NCBI GenBank assembly: GCA_030247675.1
Contig: JAOTRX010000002.1
Location: forward strand, 1,364,001 to 1,428,000
Direction of reading: 5' to 3'
DNA length: 64,000 nt
DNA from: Desulforhopalus sp.
GTDB taxonomy: Bacteria; Desulfobacterota; Desulfobulbia; Desulfobulbales; Desulfocapsaceae
Below, piece by piece: positions 45,172 through 57,552 of the stretch. Both the position numbers and the translations under genes were made by a program. Below the pieces are notes generated by a model. That model ran no database searches and was not told the origin of the DNA. It was given only the letters and a program-made list of their open reading frames with translations. Positions within the stretch are counted from its first letter, which is position 1; each line of letters begins with the position of its first letter.

Positions 45172-46725
45172 TCAGGGGAGGAGGGAAAGAATCTGCAGGT
45201 AGGGGTCTCGCGCCGCCGCCAGCTTTTTCCGCCAGATTGCCAGGTCCTGCGGGGCAAGTGGGGCAAAGCCGAGCAGCACCGGCCGGCCCACCAGGCCGAG
45301 GTGGATCATGGTCTTCTCCGGCAGGACCTCGCGCAGCTCCCGCAGGTAGGTGAGAAAGGCGACCAGCGGCGGCATCCAGCCCTCCATGAGGATGAAGAGG
45401 CCGACCTGCGGATTGCGGCACTGCAGGGCGAGGTTGTCCTTCAGCTCTTCATCCTCATCATAACCGGTCATGAATTTTTGCACACTGACTATGGCAAAGC
45501 CGCGTTCTTGCAGGAGCGGGGTGAGCTTGTCGGTCGGGCAGAGGCCAAAGATGTCATCCGGCACCAGCACGATCTGCGGTAGGAGCTGGAGCCCTTGCTC
45601 CGGGGCTTGGTCCCGGCCACCACCCGTCGCCTGGGCCGCAGGCCGGTCCGGCTCCGGGGCCGCTTGGGTGGTGACGAGAGGGGTGCGCATGCGGCGGATC
45701 GGGTTGAGGCAGGAGGCGGTGCCCAGGTCCAGGCGGGCCAAAGCGTGTTCTTCAAGGAGCCTGCCGAGCACCGCAAAGGCCAGGCGCAGCAGCAGGCCAT
45801 AAAAAACCAGACAGAGGACGAGAAAGGGCCACCAGGCGACAAGGTCGCCGGTTGCCAGGTGGTGCAGGCCGTCTTTCAAGATGATCCGGCTGCCCTCAAT
45901 TTCGGCAAGTGACGGGTAGCTGCTAGATTTCGGGACAAACCACGACCAGGGCAGGGCGGCAAGCTGCACTCCCCGGTGCAGCATGTCGCTGCTGATCTGC
46001 AGGGTCGATTGCCAGCCAAAGGCCAGGTCGCTGGTGGCGATCTTCAGCATGGTTGCCGCCAGCAGGCCAATATTGCAGAAGATGGCAAAGAGCTGCACCA
46101 GTCCGAACAGCGGCCAGTAAAACAGCGCGCCGTAGACGGCATTGCCGGTGCGAAAGGTGTCCAGGGCATAGACGATCGAGGTCCGTTTGTCGGCGTCAAG
46201 GCCTTGCAGCCAGGACCGGTGCAGGACACCGGCCAGCCGGCCGACCGCTCTTTTAAACAGCAGGGAGTAAAAGGACGGCGGGCTCATCGCCGGAACAAGG
46301 AGGCGCAGCAGGCAGGTGGCAAAGACCAGGCCGGCCAGAAGCAGCTGGGACAGAACAAAAAAAAGAAGAAAGTGAAAGACATTGACCGGCGTCGTTCCGG
46401 TGTAGGTGAAGAAGGTCAGCCCGGTACCGGCGCCAAGCAGGATTCCCAGAACAATCGCCAGGCCTTTGGCAAGGCGGAGGGTATCGCCCAGCAGGGCGCC
46501 GGGGCTTTTCCGTTCCGGGCCGGGAAACTCCTCGGCAATACGGGCATGCAGCCACAGACGGAGTATCTCCCGGCGGGAAAGCCGCTCCTTGGCGGCGGTC
46601 TGCTGCTGATGGTCGAGGAAGATCTGCCGGTCCCGGCGGTGCAAATCGGTCTCCTCGCCATCCTTGTCCCGGTGGAAGAAGTATTCGAGATTAATGATGT
46701 CTTGATAATTCCAGGTCGTTTTCAT
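45172..46725 (-). CDS. DUF2868 multi-pass membrane protein
   Basis: 517 residues from the ATG at 46725 (MKTTWNYQDIINLEYFFHRD). DUF2868 signature in the first 70 residues, then several membrane helices (AIVLGILLGAGTGLTFFTYT, HFLLFFVLSQLLLAGLVFAT, and others to about residue 350). A cytoplasmic C-terminal domain follows (IVLVPDDIFGLCP, FILMEGWMPPLVAFLTYLRE). It pairs with the downstream DUF3482 GTPase. The promoter -10 box lies only 7 bases before the ATG, so the mRNA may be leaderless. Confidence 0.88.
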   Translation of the reverse strand: MKTTWNYQDIINLEYFFHRDKDGEETDLHRRDRQIFLDHQQQTAAKERLSRREILRLWLHARIAEEFPGPERKSPGALLGDTLRLAKGLAIVLGILLGAGTGLTFFTYTGTTPVNVFHFLLFFVLSQLLLAGLVFATCLLRLLVPAMSPPSFYSLLFKRAVGRLAGVLHRSWLQGLDADKRTSIVYALDTFRTGNAVYGALFYWPLFGLVQLFAIFCNIGLLAATMLKIATSDLAFGWQSTLQISSDMLHRGVQLAALPWSWFVPKSSSYPSLAEIEGSRIILKDGLHHLATGDLVAWWPFLVLCLVFYGLLLRLAFAVLGRLLEEHALARLDLGTASCLNPIRRMRTPLVTTQAAPEPDRPAAQATGGGRDQAPEQGLQLLPQIVLVPDDIFGLCPTDKLTPLLQERGFAIVSVQKFMTGYDEDEELKDNLALQCRNPQVGLFILMEGWMPPLVAFLTYLRELREVLPEKTMIHLGLVGRPVLLGFAPLAPQDLAIWRKKLAAARDPYLQILSLLP

Positions 46726-46732
46726 GGGCGCC

Positions 46733-46760
46733 ATTATACCAGAATGCCACGGCAGGGCAA
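46733..46760 (-). promoter_or_regulatory. Promoter of the DUF2868-DUF3482 pair
   Basis: Minus strand TTGCCC (46755-46760), 16 bases, TATAAT (46733-46738), then GGCGCCC and the ATG. Expected transcription start coincides with the start codon. Confidence 0.5.
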
Positions 46761-46827
46761 GAGAGGGCGAGACCGTGGGCGGCAATCGCCCGTTCGGGAC
46801 TTGCCCCGCCTCTCCTTCCTCAGCCGG

Positions 46828-48270
46828 TTATTTTCCCGAATCGGCTACTTCGATGATTACCACAACCTCCTGCCACGGTTTGACGGCAGGGTGGACAGAA
46901 GGCGGGGCGATGATCTTGCAGAAGAGCCGGGTGTCTTCCTCTATGGCGTTGAGGTAGACCGGGGTGGTGGACAGGGTCAATGGCTTGTCGCCGCGTTTCG
47001 GCGGCGGCATCATCACCTGCACCTCTTTGGGGAGAACCTTTGCCTGCTTGAGTTTCAGGTTGGGTGGGAGGGTGCCCACCAGCTGCGGGATGACCTGTAC
47101 CGACCGTTTTACCATGACCGCGAGATGCACTTCGATCTGGGCCGGGCTGCTGTCGAGGAAGGACAGCTTCGGCGATAACTGCAGGTTTTCCCCGGTGAGG
47201 AGGATAGTCTGCTTGCCCTCAACCATGTTCGACAGGTCGACCTTCATTGTCGGCTGGGAAAGGACAAAGCTGTCGATCTCCGACTTCGGGCCGGCCAGTT
47301 GCACCCGGACCTCTTCGGCCTTGTCGCCGACCAGCAGAAGATTTTCGGCGGGCTGGCTGTATTCAAGGGGCAGGGACAGGGTTCTTGTTACCACCTGGCG
47401 ATTGACGATCATCAAGGAAGTCCAGAAGATCGCGGCGACCAGCAGGCTGGCCAGCATGGGGACGAAGGTATTGCGGTCGAGCAGGGCAAGCCGCTCGATA
47501 TCGAGAAAGTTTTCCTGGATATTGTGGTTTTTGATTTCCTCAGCGATTTCCTCAACCGAGCCTAGGGCCTTCATGACGCCATTGCGAAAAGACGAAACGA
47601 CGCCTCGCTCCTCCGACACCACCAGGACCAGGGCGTCGGTCTGCTCGGCAAGCCCCATGGCGGCGTGGTGCCGGGTTCCGTACTCCTCCGGCAGCCGGGA
47701 GGTCTGCGACATCGGCAGACGGACGCCGAAGGTGGTCAGGCGATTTTCCTCGATGATCATTGCCCCGTCATGGCCGGGGGAGTTGGGGTCGAAAATGCTC
47801 ATGATGAGCGGCAGGCTCGGTTCCGCCGCCAGTTTGTGGCCGCCGGACAACTTTTCCTGCATCGGTTCCTTGCCGGGATAGACGATTATCGCCCCCCGCT
47901 TTAGTTTGGCCAGCTGCCACAGGCTCATGGCAACCATCTGCACCAGGCTGTCGTCAACCGAGAGGGTCTTTTTCTGCTGCAGTGAGGCGACCTTTTCTAG
48001 GAGCTTGCGCAGTTCCGGCTGGAAGATGACGATCATGGCGATGACCGCAACATGACTGAGGTTCTGGAAGATCCACTCTATGCCCTCCAGATTGAGAATA
48101 TTGGCCAGGGTGAACACCATGAGCGCGGCGAAGATCCCCAGGAGGATCTTCCAGGTGCCGAGACGCACCAGGGTCCGGTACAGAAAAAACAGGCCGATGG
48201 CAATGAGGGCGATATCGAGCATCGCCTGCCAGGTGAGAAATTCGCGGAGGATAAAGGCTATCTTGTTCAT
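46828..48270 (-). CDS. cdaA: Diadenylate cyclase (CdaA-type) fused to a YbbR domain
   Basis: 480 residues. Three N-terminal membrane helices (MLDIALIAIGLFFLYRTLVR onwards) are followed by a DAC catalytic domain with DGAMII and GTRHHAAMGLAE (the usual RHR is RHH here). It makes c-di-AMP from two ATP. A second membrane helix (VPMLASLLVAAIFWTSLMIV) leads into extracytoplasmic YbbR-like repeats (SLPLEYSQPAENLLLVGD, VRVQLAGPKSEIDSF, and the EVHLAVMVKRSVQVIPQLV block). In Firmicutes the cyclase and its YbbR regulator CdaR are separate proteins; here both are one polypeptide. Start at the internal ATG (MNKIAFILREF). A GTG 9 bases earlier is less likely. Confidence 0.9.
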   Translation of the reverse strand: MNKIAFILREFLTWQAMLDIALIAIGLFFLYRTLVRLGTWKILLGIFAALMVFTLANILNLEGIEWIFQNLSHVAVIAMIVIFQPELRKLLEKVASLQQKKTLSVDDSLVQMVAMSLWQLAKLKRGAIIVYPGKEPMQEKLSGGHKLAAEPSLPLIMSIFDPNSPGHDGAMIIEENRLTTFGVRLPMSQTSRLPEEYGTRHHAAMGLAEQTDALVLVVSEERGVVSSFRNGVMKALGSVEEIAEEIKNHNIQENFLDIERLALLDRNTFVPMLASLLVAAIFWTSLMIVNRQVVTRTLSLPLEYSQPAENLLLVGDKAEEVRVQLAGPKSEIDSFVLSQPTMKVDLSNMVEGKQTILLTGENLQLSPKLSFLDSSPAQIEVHLAVMVKRSVQVIPQLVGTLPPNLKLKQAKVLPKEVQVMMPPPKRGDKPLTLSTTPVYLNAIEEDTRLFCKIIAPPSVHPAVKPWQEVVVIIEVADSGK

Positions 48271-48440
48271 ATGGCGCACGCCCTCTTGGGACAGGGAAAA
48301 ATGGTTCTTGCTGCCGCCCGCGTGGCTGTTTTCGAGCTACCTTGTGGCGGGGGTCCGGCAGATGGTGCGTTGCGGATCATACTCGCTACCAGGGGGGTTC
48401 TCCCAGCATTATTTGCATGGGGCAAAGAGTGATGTGTTTC

Positions 48441-48496
48441 TTGCACGGCAAGGGCAGGTTTCGTTTGCGCAGGCCTGCAGCCCAACTCAGTTTTAC
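48441..48496 (-). repeat. Dispersed hairpin repeat, copy 8 (decayed)
   Basis: Minus-strand copy with several changes (GCAAGGGCAGGTTTCGTTTG, then GCCCAACTCAGTTTTAC). Lies between the cdaA-ybbR start and the sensor kinase stop. Confidence 0.6.
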
Positions 48497-48561
48497 GGTA
48501 AAAAAAAGATGCCGGGCGCGGCACCCATCAAAAAGGCAGGTACGGGGAGTGAGTGCCCCCG

Positions 48562-50061
48562 TCAAGGAGACTGTCGCGGGGCGAAGCGGCTTTTCCGGCC
48601 CGCCTCGTCGTCGGTCTTTTTGGCAATGGAAAAGGCGAAGGACACCCCCTGCTTGCCATCCGAGCTTGCCCAGATCCGGCCGCCGTGCAGGCTTACCAGT
48701 TCCTTGACTATGGCCAGGCCGAGACCGGTGCCCTCGACCTTGTGGTCAATGCAGTTTCTCTTGAACTTCAGGAAGATATTGCGGCAATCCTCCTTGGAGA
48801 TGGCCTTGCCGTCATTGGCCACCATGATGGTATGGAAGTGGGTCGATTCGCCGTGGGAGATGGTGATTTTACTAAGGCCCGGGCCACCATATTTCAAGGC
48901 ATTGTCGACAAGGTTTCTGAGAATCCGCAGGATGACCATCTTGTCGGCCTCAAAAATCACCGGCTCTTCAGGTTCGAACCAGGCGATATTGCGTGCATTG
49001 AGCCGCTGGCTGCTTTCTGCCCGGACCGTATGGCAGATATCGAGCAGATTCAGAGTTTCTTTATAAATGGGCTGTTCTTTTGAAGAGATAAAGGCGTTGA
49101 TCTGATCGACAAGGGCAGATACCTGTCTTGCCGATTCTTCAATCTGCACGATGTATTGCCGGCCCTTTTCCGTCATGCCTTCGAGGTGCCTTTTGTTGAG
49201 TATTCTTGCCAGACCATGGATGGCGATAACCGGATTTTTAAGGTCGTGGGCGACCGAGTAAGCGAAGAGCTCGATCTTTTCACTCTGCTCGCGTAGCAGA
49301 TTTTCGGAGTCCTGGCGAAATATCAGGCGCTTCAAGCTGCGGTAAAAACTGAGACAAATGATGAGAAGCCCAGCCGCCCAGAAAAACAGGTGGGTATATT
49401 GCAGGTGACGGAGCGATTGCCGCTCCATATTGCGGTACGGCGCAAGAGGGACGGTAACGCTCAGACCGCCGCGGACATCGCCTTCTTTGAACCCCTGTTG
49501 GGCGTGGCATTGCAAACAGCCCTGGTTGGCGGGCAGCGGTATCATGAGGCGGAAATATTCTTCACCGTCAATCTTTGTAAAAATCCGTGCCTCTTGCTTG
49601 CCGGCTTCGAACTCCCTGAGCATGGCCTTTTCCCAGTCATCGGGGGCATTTTGCGGGTTGATCAGTTTCAGACTGGTGATGTGGCCCTGGCCTTTATAAA
49701 GCGTCGAGAAACGTTCACTTACCTGCCGCAAGAAAGAGGCCGGGTCGAGCAGGGTCAGCTGCCGGCCGCTCGGGGTGACGATATCCCGTTCAGGGAGATG
49801 GCTGAGGTACGGATTCGGAGGGGTTTCTTCAGTGACGGGTACGTACACCCCGTTATGATCGGTGGCCCAATAACGCAGGGCCTGGTCCTTGTCGATGATT
49901 GTCCGGGCCTCTTTCTCTGCTAGCCCCAGGCTTTTGTCCATAATTTCCATGACATTCCAAGTGCTTGCAAGAACGCAGATAATCGTCCAGGCCGCCGCGG
50001 AGATCAGGCAGTTGCGGATCAGCACGGATTGTTCGACATTCTTGGCAGGTGTCTCAGTCAT
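48562..50061 (-). CDS. Sensor histidine kinase with Tll0287-like (DUF3365) heme-type domain
   Basis: 499 residues. Membrane helix 1 (about 18-36), periplasmic domain (about 40-212) of the Tll0287/DUF3365 type, with a CxxCH heme-attachment motif at C182, C185, H186 (NQGCLQCHAQQGF). Then membrane helix 2 (LFFWAAGLLIICLSFY), HisKA with H272 (FAYSVAHDLKNPVIA) and HATPase with GTGLGLAIVKELVSLHGGRI. A covalent heme suggests redox or gas sensing (family knowledge plus inference). No response regulator is adjacent, so its target is unknown. The C-terminus carries a short basic tail. Confidence 0.92.
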   Translation of the reverse strand: MTETPAKNVEQSVLIRNCLISAAAWTIICVLASTWNVMEIMDKSLGLAEKEARTIIDKDQALRYWATDHNGVYVPVTEETPPNPYLSHLPERDIVTPSGRQLTLLDPASFLRQVSERFSTLYKGQGHITSLKLINPQNAPDDWEKAMLREFEAGKQEARIFTKIDGEEYFRLMIPLPANQGCLQCHAQQGFKEGDVRGGLSVTVPLAPYRNMERQSLRHLQYTHLFFWAAGLLIICLSFYRSLKRLIFRQDSENLLREQSEKIELFAYSVAHDLKNPVIAIHGLARILNKRHLEGMTEKGRQYIVQIEESARQVSALVDQINAFISSKEQPIYKETLNLLDICHTVRAESSQRLNARNIAWFEPEEPVIFEADKMVILRILRNLVDNALKYGGPGLSKITISHGESTHFHTIMVANDGKAISKEDCRNIFLKFKRNCIDHKVEGTGLGLAIVKELVSLHGGRIWASSDGKQGVSFAFSIAKKTDDEAGRKSRFAPRQSP

Positions 50062-50115
50062 TGGTCAGTCTTAAAAAATGCCACGGGCGGCAGTGGTTGT
50101 CATGGTTTCTTGTGG

Positions 50116-50170
50116 AACTGCGTTGAGCAGTTTGCCTGCCTTACAAGGAACGTATGTCCTTGCGGTAAAA
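50116..50170 (+). repeat. Dispersed hairpin repeat, copy 9 (decayed)
   Basis: GCGTTGAGCAG...CTGCCTTACAAGGAACGTA then TGTCCTTGCGGTAAAATA. Left arm intact, right arm changed. Nothing else is recognised in 50062-50385. Confidence 0.6.
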
Positions 50171-50385
50171 TATCTCTCTACCTGTATTCTGCCGGAATCA
50201 TTTCCCAAAGAGAAAAGAAGCCATCAATACTGAGGACAGTCACGCCTCATGTATCCATGTAAGGGTATGTTCGACTTTTTTCAAGTCGAGTGCAAGGCAA
50301 AAAATGGTTGGTGGCAAGAATGTGTTGAGGTTGTACGGGGAGGTGGCGGTGGCCCGCAGCACTCCGTGACAATCTGTCGCGGGTT

Positions 50386-54386
<4,001 letters not shown>

Positions 54387-54574
54387 TGTTCTTCAATAAA
54401 GCTTTATCATATCAGCTAATAATTATCCCTTTAGCGCGAAAGAGGTAATTATTATGCTTTAAACAACCGTTCTTATAGAGATGAATGATAAATTTAATCG
54501 TAAATTAAAGTAGTTATTCTTGTCGCGAAAGGAACGGGGAAATTGTGTCTGCTTTGGGTTCGCGCACCTCCTTT
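54387..54574 (-). promoter_or_regulatory. CRISPR leader
   Basis: 188 AT-rich bases between the first repeat and the cas2 stop. Contains two copies of CGCGAAAG (54435-54442 and 54524-54531) and AT-tracts such as AATAATTATCCC and TTAATCGTAAATTAAAG. The array promoter should lie here on the minus strand; I cannot pick its boxes with certainty. Confidence 0.7.
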
Positions 54575-54865
54575 TTAGATGATTAAAGGGCCTTCAGGAT
54601 CATAAGCGGGTTTCGCTCCGACATGCTCCACTCTATTTTTCCAGTTACTGCCGAGAAAATAAAAACGTAGACTGTCTAATTCCTCATCAATTTCATCGAT
54701 CAAACGCGCCCGTAGGGTGGACCATTGAGCTGGATCAAGCAGGCACTCAAAAACTGAAAACTGCACCCGTTGGCCACAATTCACGCAGGCCTTGGCAACG
54801 CGCCTCAATCGTCTTCGTCCTTCCGATGTTTCCGTGTTTACATCATAGGTTACCAGTACCAGCAT
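54575..54865 (-). CDS. cas2: CRISPR-associated endonuclease Cas2
   Basis: 96 residues, LVLVTYDVNTETSEGRRRL with conserved D8, then VAKACVNCGQRVQFSVFECL and an LDSLRFYFLG strand. Ferredoxin-fold dimer that joins Cas1 to form the spacer integration complex. Last gene of the leftward cas transcript and 9 bases downstream of cas1, next to the leader as expected for type I-C. Confidence 0.96.
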   Translation of the reverse strand: MLVLVTYDVNTETSEGRRRLRRVAKACVNCGQRVQFSVFECLLDPAQWSTLRARLIDEIDEELDSLRFYFLGSNWKNRVEHVGAKPAYDPEGPLII

Positions 54866-54874
54866 CTCAGTCTC

Positions 54875-55906
54875 CTATTTCCAAAAATATGGTGGATATC
54901 CATCCAGATCGCCCCGTATATAGCGGCTCAATAGCAGAGACTGGGCATGGGGCAGCAAGCCGAGAGCAATCTTTTCGTTGATAAACGGATGCTGCAATTC
55001 CTCCTGCTTTCGTTTTTGGTAAGCGACCAGCACTTCCTTGCGGGTTTCGTCATCCATGACTACCGCGCCTGTTTCCGTCGTCTTGAAGCCTTTACCCTTG
55101 ATCTGTCGCCGGTTGACGAGAGAGAGGGCGAGCCGGTCGGCAAGCACCGGTCGCAACTCTTCCATGATATCGAGTGCCAGACTCGGTCTGCCCGGTCGGT
55201 CTCGGTGGAGAAATCCGACAGCTGGATCAAGGCCAACCGTTTCCAGCGCAGAGCGGACATCATGCACCAAAAGGGTATAAAGAAAGGAGAGAAGGGCGTT
55301 CATGTTGTCGAGTGGCGGGCGTCTGTTCCGTCCATTGAAAAAGAACTCATCCTTACCCGCGACAATCAGATGATCGAGTACTGAAAAATAGCATTTGGCC
55401 GTATCTCCTTCTACACCCCGTACACTTTCAAGGGACATCGGTTGCCGGAGCACACCCAGCTGCTTCTCCAGGTAGTCGGCCGCACTTTTCATATCCTGAT
55501 TCCCAGCCGCTTCCGGATAATCACGCACCCCCCGCAGAAGAACCGTTCGCTGGTTGGCCACCTTGGCGATGACTATGGCACGAGCAATTTCGGCGGATTT
55601 GTCGGTATCGTCGGCCCACCGGTATTGTTGCCTTCGTAAAAGGACATTGCCGGAAACCGGTCCTTCAACCCTCGCCCAAAACTTCCCGTATTCGCTTAAG
55701 AAAGCAATCCTTACGCCCCGTTCGGCACATAACTGCATAAGCGGTGGTGAGCAGGAAACCTGGCCAAAGCAGACAATGCCGCCAAGGGTATGGATCGGCA
55801 CTCGAAGTCGCGTCTCATGTTCAACGCGGACAGCGACAGTCTCGCCATCCCGTGCCAGATAGGCGCCTTGGGTTGTAACATAAAGAGAGTTCAGCAAATG
55901 TCGCAT
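54875..55906 (-). CDS. cas1: CRISPR-associated integrase Cas1 (type I-C)
   Basis: 343 residues. Starts MRHLLNSLYVTTQGAYLARD. Metal-site residues are E166 (SVRGVEGDTAKCYF), H234 (GFLHRDRPGRPSLA) and the acidic LDIMEE block near 246-250. The C-terminal helical domain is complete to YPPYFWK. Catalyses spacer integration at the leader-repeat junction. It starts 14 bases after the BRO-N gene stop; in standard I-C loci cas4 lies directly before cas1. Confidence 0.97.
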   Translation of the reverse strand: MRHLLNSLYVTTQGAYLARDGETVAVRVEHETRLRVPIHTLGGIVCFGQVSCSPPLMQLCAERGVRIAFLSEYGKFWARVEGPVSGNVLLRRQQYRWADDTDKSAEIARAIVIAKVANQRTVLLRGVRDYPEAAGNQDMKSAADYLEKQLGVLRQPMSLESVRGVEGDTAKCYFSVLDHLIVAGKDEFFFNGRNRRPPLDNMNALLSFLYTLLVHDVRSALETVGLDPAVGFLHRDRPGRPSLALDIMEELRPVLADRLALSLVNRRQIKGKGFKTTETGAVVMDDETRKEVLVAYQKRKQEELQHPFINEKIALGLLPHAQSLLLSRYIRGDLDGYPPYFWK

Positions 55907-55920
55907 AAGTTGGTCTCGTG

Positions 55921-56775
55921 TTATTTCTTTAGTGCGCTCGCAGTCTTTTGTGTCGTTAAACGTTTCTGGCTCTCCGGCTCAGTTAGATAATTATCCCGGC
56001 TAACCACCCTCTCGCCTGTTTCTTTCTCCAGTTTCTCTCTCGCCTCGCCGGCAATTCTTCCACCTTTGTGGGAAGCAATTTTGTTTTCGCCAAAGCCTTG
56101 GGCATCCTGTTTTCGGGCAATCTCAGTAGTGGCCGCCTCGCCAAGCATGGAGAAGATTAACTCCAGATCGGTCATATGATCGCGCAGATTTTCCCGCTCC
56201 AGCCCTTTCAACTCCTTGTATTCTGAAGGTGTCAGGCCGAACGCAGCTTTTGAAATCTCAGTGGTCAGTATTGCATATTCCGGTTCCTCGTTGACACCTC
56301 GATTTTTCCATTCGTCGGTAAGTTCGGCCCGGACGGCAATGCCGCGCATCCGTTTCTCGATCCAGGCCTCCGAATAGCCTTTGGCCCGGTAGAGAGCCTT
56401 GGTCCGTTTGGTAGCCAGCTCCGGGTCCTCAATCTCCTGAACCCGCTCATGACCGACCTTGGCCAGCCAACGCTTGAAGGGCTCGGCCTTGGGAGAAGGA
56501 ATCGACTGGATAATTCTAAAAATCCCTTCGGTATCAGCCACTTCAGTTTGATATTTCTTGCCGTCTGTTGCTTCCAACTTGAGTTGTCGACAAAATGTCG
56601 ACAACTCAATTCCGCTTGCAGCCTGCTCCCGTTTTTTCATGCGATACCAGTAATCTCGGGGCTTATCGCTGTCAGTCAAGGCCGCGACCACATCAACGAC
56701 GGCAAAATGCCATTCATTGTTATGTAGGATTCTGCGGATTTCTTTGTTTTTAAAAACAACCAGTTTTGTTTCCAA
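55921..56775 (-). CDS. BRO-N/DinD-like protein inside the cas operon
   Basis: 284 residues, TTG start with GAGGT seven bases upstream. N-terminal BRO domain (about 1-115): LVVFKNKEIRRILHNNEWHF, VVDVVAALTDSDKPRDYW and the closing RWLAKVGHERVQEIEDP. The middle is helical (ALYRAKGYSEAWIEKRMRGI). The C-terminal 100 residues resemble E. coli DinD in layout (DHMTDLELIFSMLGEAATTE, then a GGRIAGEAREKLEKETGE segment). BRO-N domains are DNA-binding modules of phage antirepressors. DinD is an SOS-induced protein reported to inhibit RecA. It lies 12 bases after cas4 and 14 before cas1, same strand, so it should be co-expressed. It is not a standard Cas protein. Confidence 0.9.
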   Translation of the reverse strand: METKLVVFKNKEIRRILHNNEWHFAVVDVVAALTDSDKPRDYWYRMKKREQAASGIELSTFCRQLKLEATDGKKYQTEVADTEGIFRIIQSIPSPKAEPFKRWLAKVGHERVQEIEDPELATKRTKALYRAKGYSEAWIEKRMRGIAVRAELTDEWKNRGVNEEPEYAILTTEISKAAFGLTPSEYKELKGLERENLRDHMTDLELIFSMLGEAATTEIARKQDAQGFGENKIASHKGGRIAGEAREKLEKETGERVVSRDNYLTEPESQKRLTTQKTASALKK

Positions 56776-56787
56776 CTCAATACCTCA

Positions 56788-57498
56788 TTATTGTTGCGAC
56801 ACTTGATCGAGGGCTGTGGTCAGGTAGCTCTTTGCGCTCCGTTTCGACCCCGTTACCTTTGGCATACATGCCGACAGCAGGGAACAGCTTTCACATTTCT
56901 TTTCGTATCGAGCTTGTGGCGTACGGCCACTTGTCACTAATTTATGGAGTCGGTTGGCTGCTTTAATGGTTTTGCTCCGCAGAGTGTCGTCGAACAGCAC
57001 CACCAACCGCCTGTGGGGCTTGCCGTAGTAGATTGCCCCTTCCGGCACGGAACAGCCAAGCATTTCCTCAAGACAGATCGCCTGAGCGCAAAGCTGGGCT
57101 TCAAAACCTTCTTCATGTCGCATCCTGCCGCGCTTGTAATCTACAGGATAAGGTTTCCATAGTCCGCCAGTGCCTGCCAGCGGAATTGAAATGGCTCTTT
57201 CCTCAGTTGTAATTGAGGAAATAATTGCCTTATCGCTCATCCGGTGAAATTCCACCACATCGGCTTTGCCGGAAAGTCCGAACTCAGAGGAACGTAATAA
57301 AAGCCCACGAGATATACGGATATCATTCCGCGACTCTGTGGGCACATCGTCATCGACCTTCTTGTGCAGGTGGGAACCCTCGACAGTGAAAAGATTGTCT
57401 TCCCAAATGCCTTCGAGTTGTATGAGGGCGGCACGACGCTCACAAAAAAGAAGATGCTGAAGCAATGAAATTGGTAATAAGTCTTCTTCGTTATACAC
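56788..57498 (-). CDS. cas4: CRISPR-associated exonuclease Cas4
   Basis: 236 residues, GTG start with AGGTG upstream. RecB-like nuclease with an Fe-S cluster: C19 (LLFCERRAALIQLEG) and the C-terminal KKCESCSLLSACMP trio. Nuclease motifs: GLSGKADVVEFHR, PVDYKRGRMRHEEGFEAQLC and QAICLEEML. In type I-C, Cas4 trims prespacers and sets PAM-correct length with Cas1-Cas2. The spacing to cas7 is 54 bases, larger than elsewhere in the operon. Confidence 0.95.
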   Translation of the reverse strand: MYNEEDLLPISLLQHLLFCERRAALIQLEGIWEDNLFTVEGSHLHKKVDDDVPTESRNDIRISRGLLLRSSEFGLSGKADVVEFHRMSDKAIISSITTEERAISIPLAGTGGLWKPYPVDYKRGRMRHEEGFEAQLCAQAICLEEMLGCSVPEGAIYYGKPHRRLVVLFDDTLRSKTIKAANRLHKLVTSGRTPQARYEKKCESCSLLSACMPKVTGSKRSAKSYLTTALDQVSQQ

Positions 57499-57552
57499 TT
57501 CAGCACCTGTTTAATTGGAAGGCCATACTCATTCGAGCCAACATGCTTTTCC

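Noticed and set aside
45976..47178. 400-residue plus-strand frame opposite DUF2868 and cdaA
   Set aside because: Antisense shadow spanning two unrelated genes and the gap between them.
50029..50262. Frame of 77 residues between the sensor kinase and the array
   Set aside because: Overlaps the decayed repeat copy 9 and shows no coding features.
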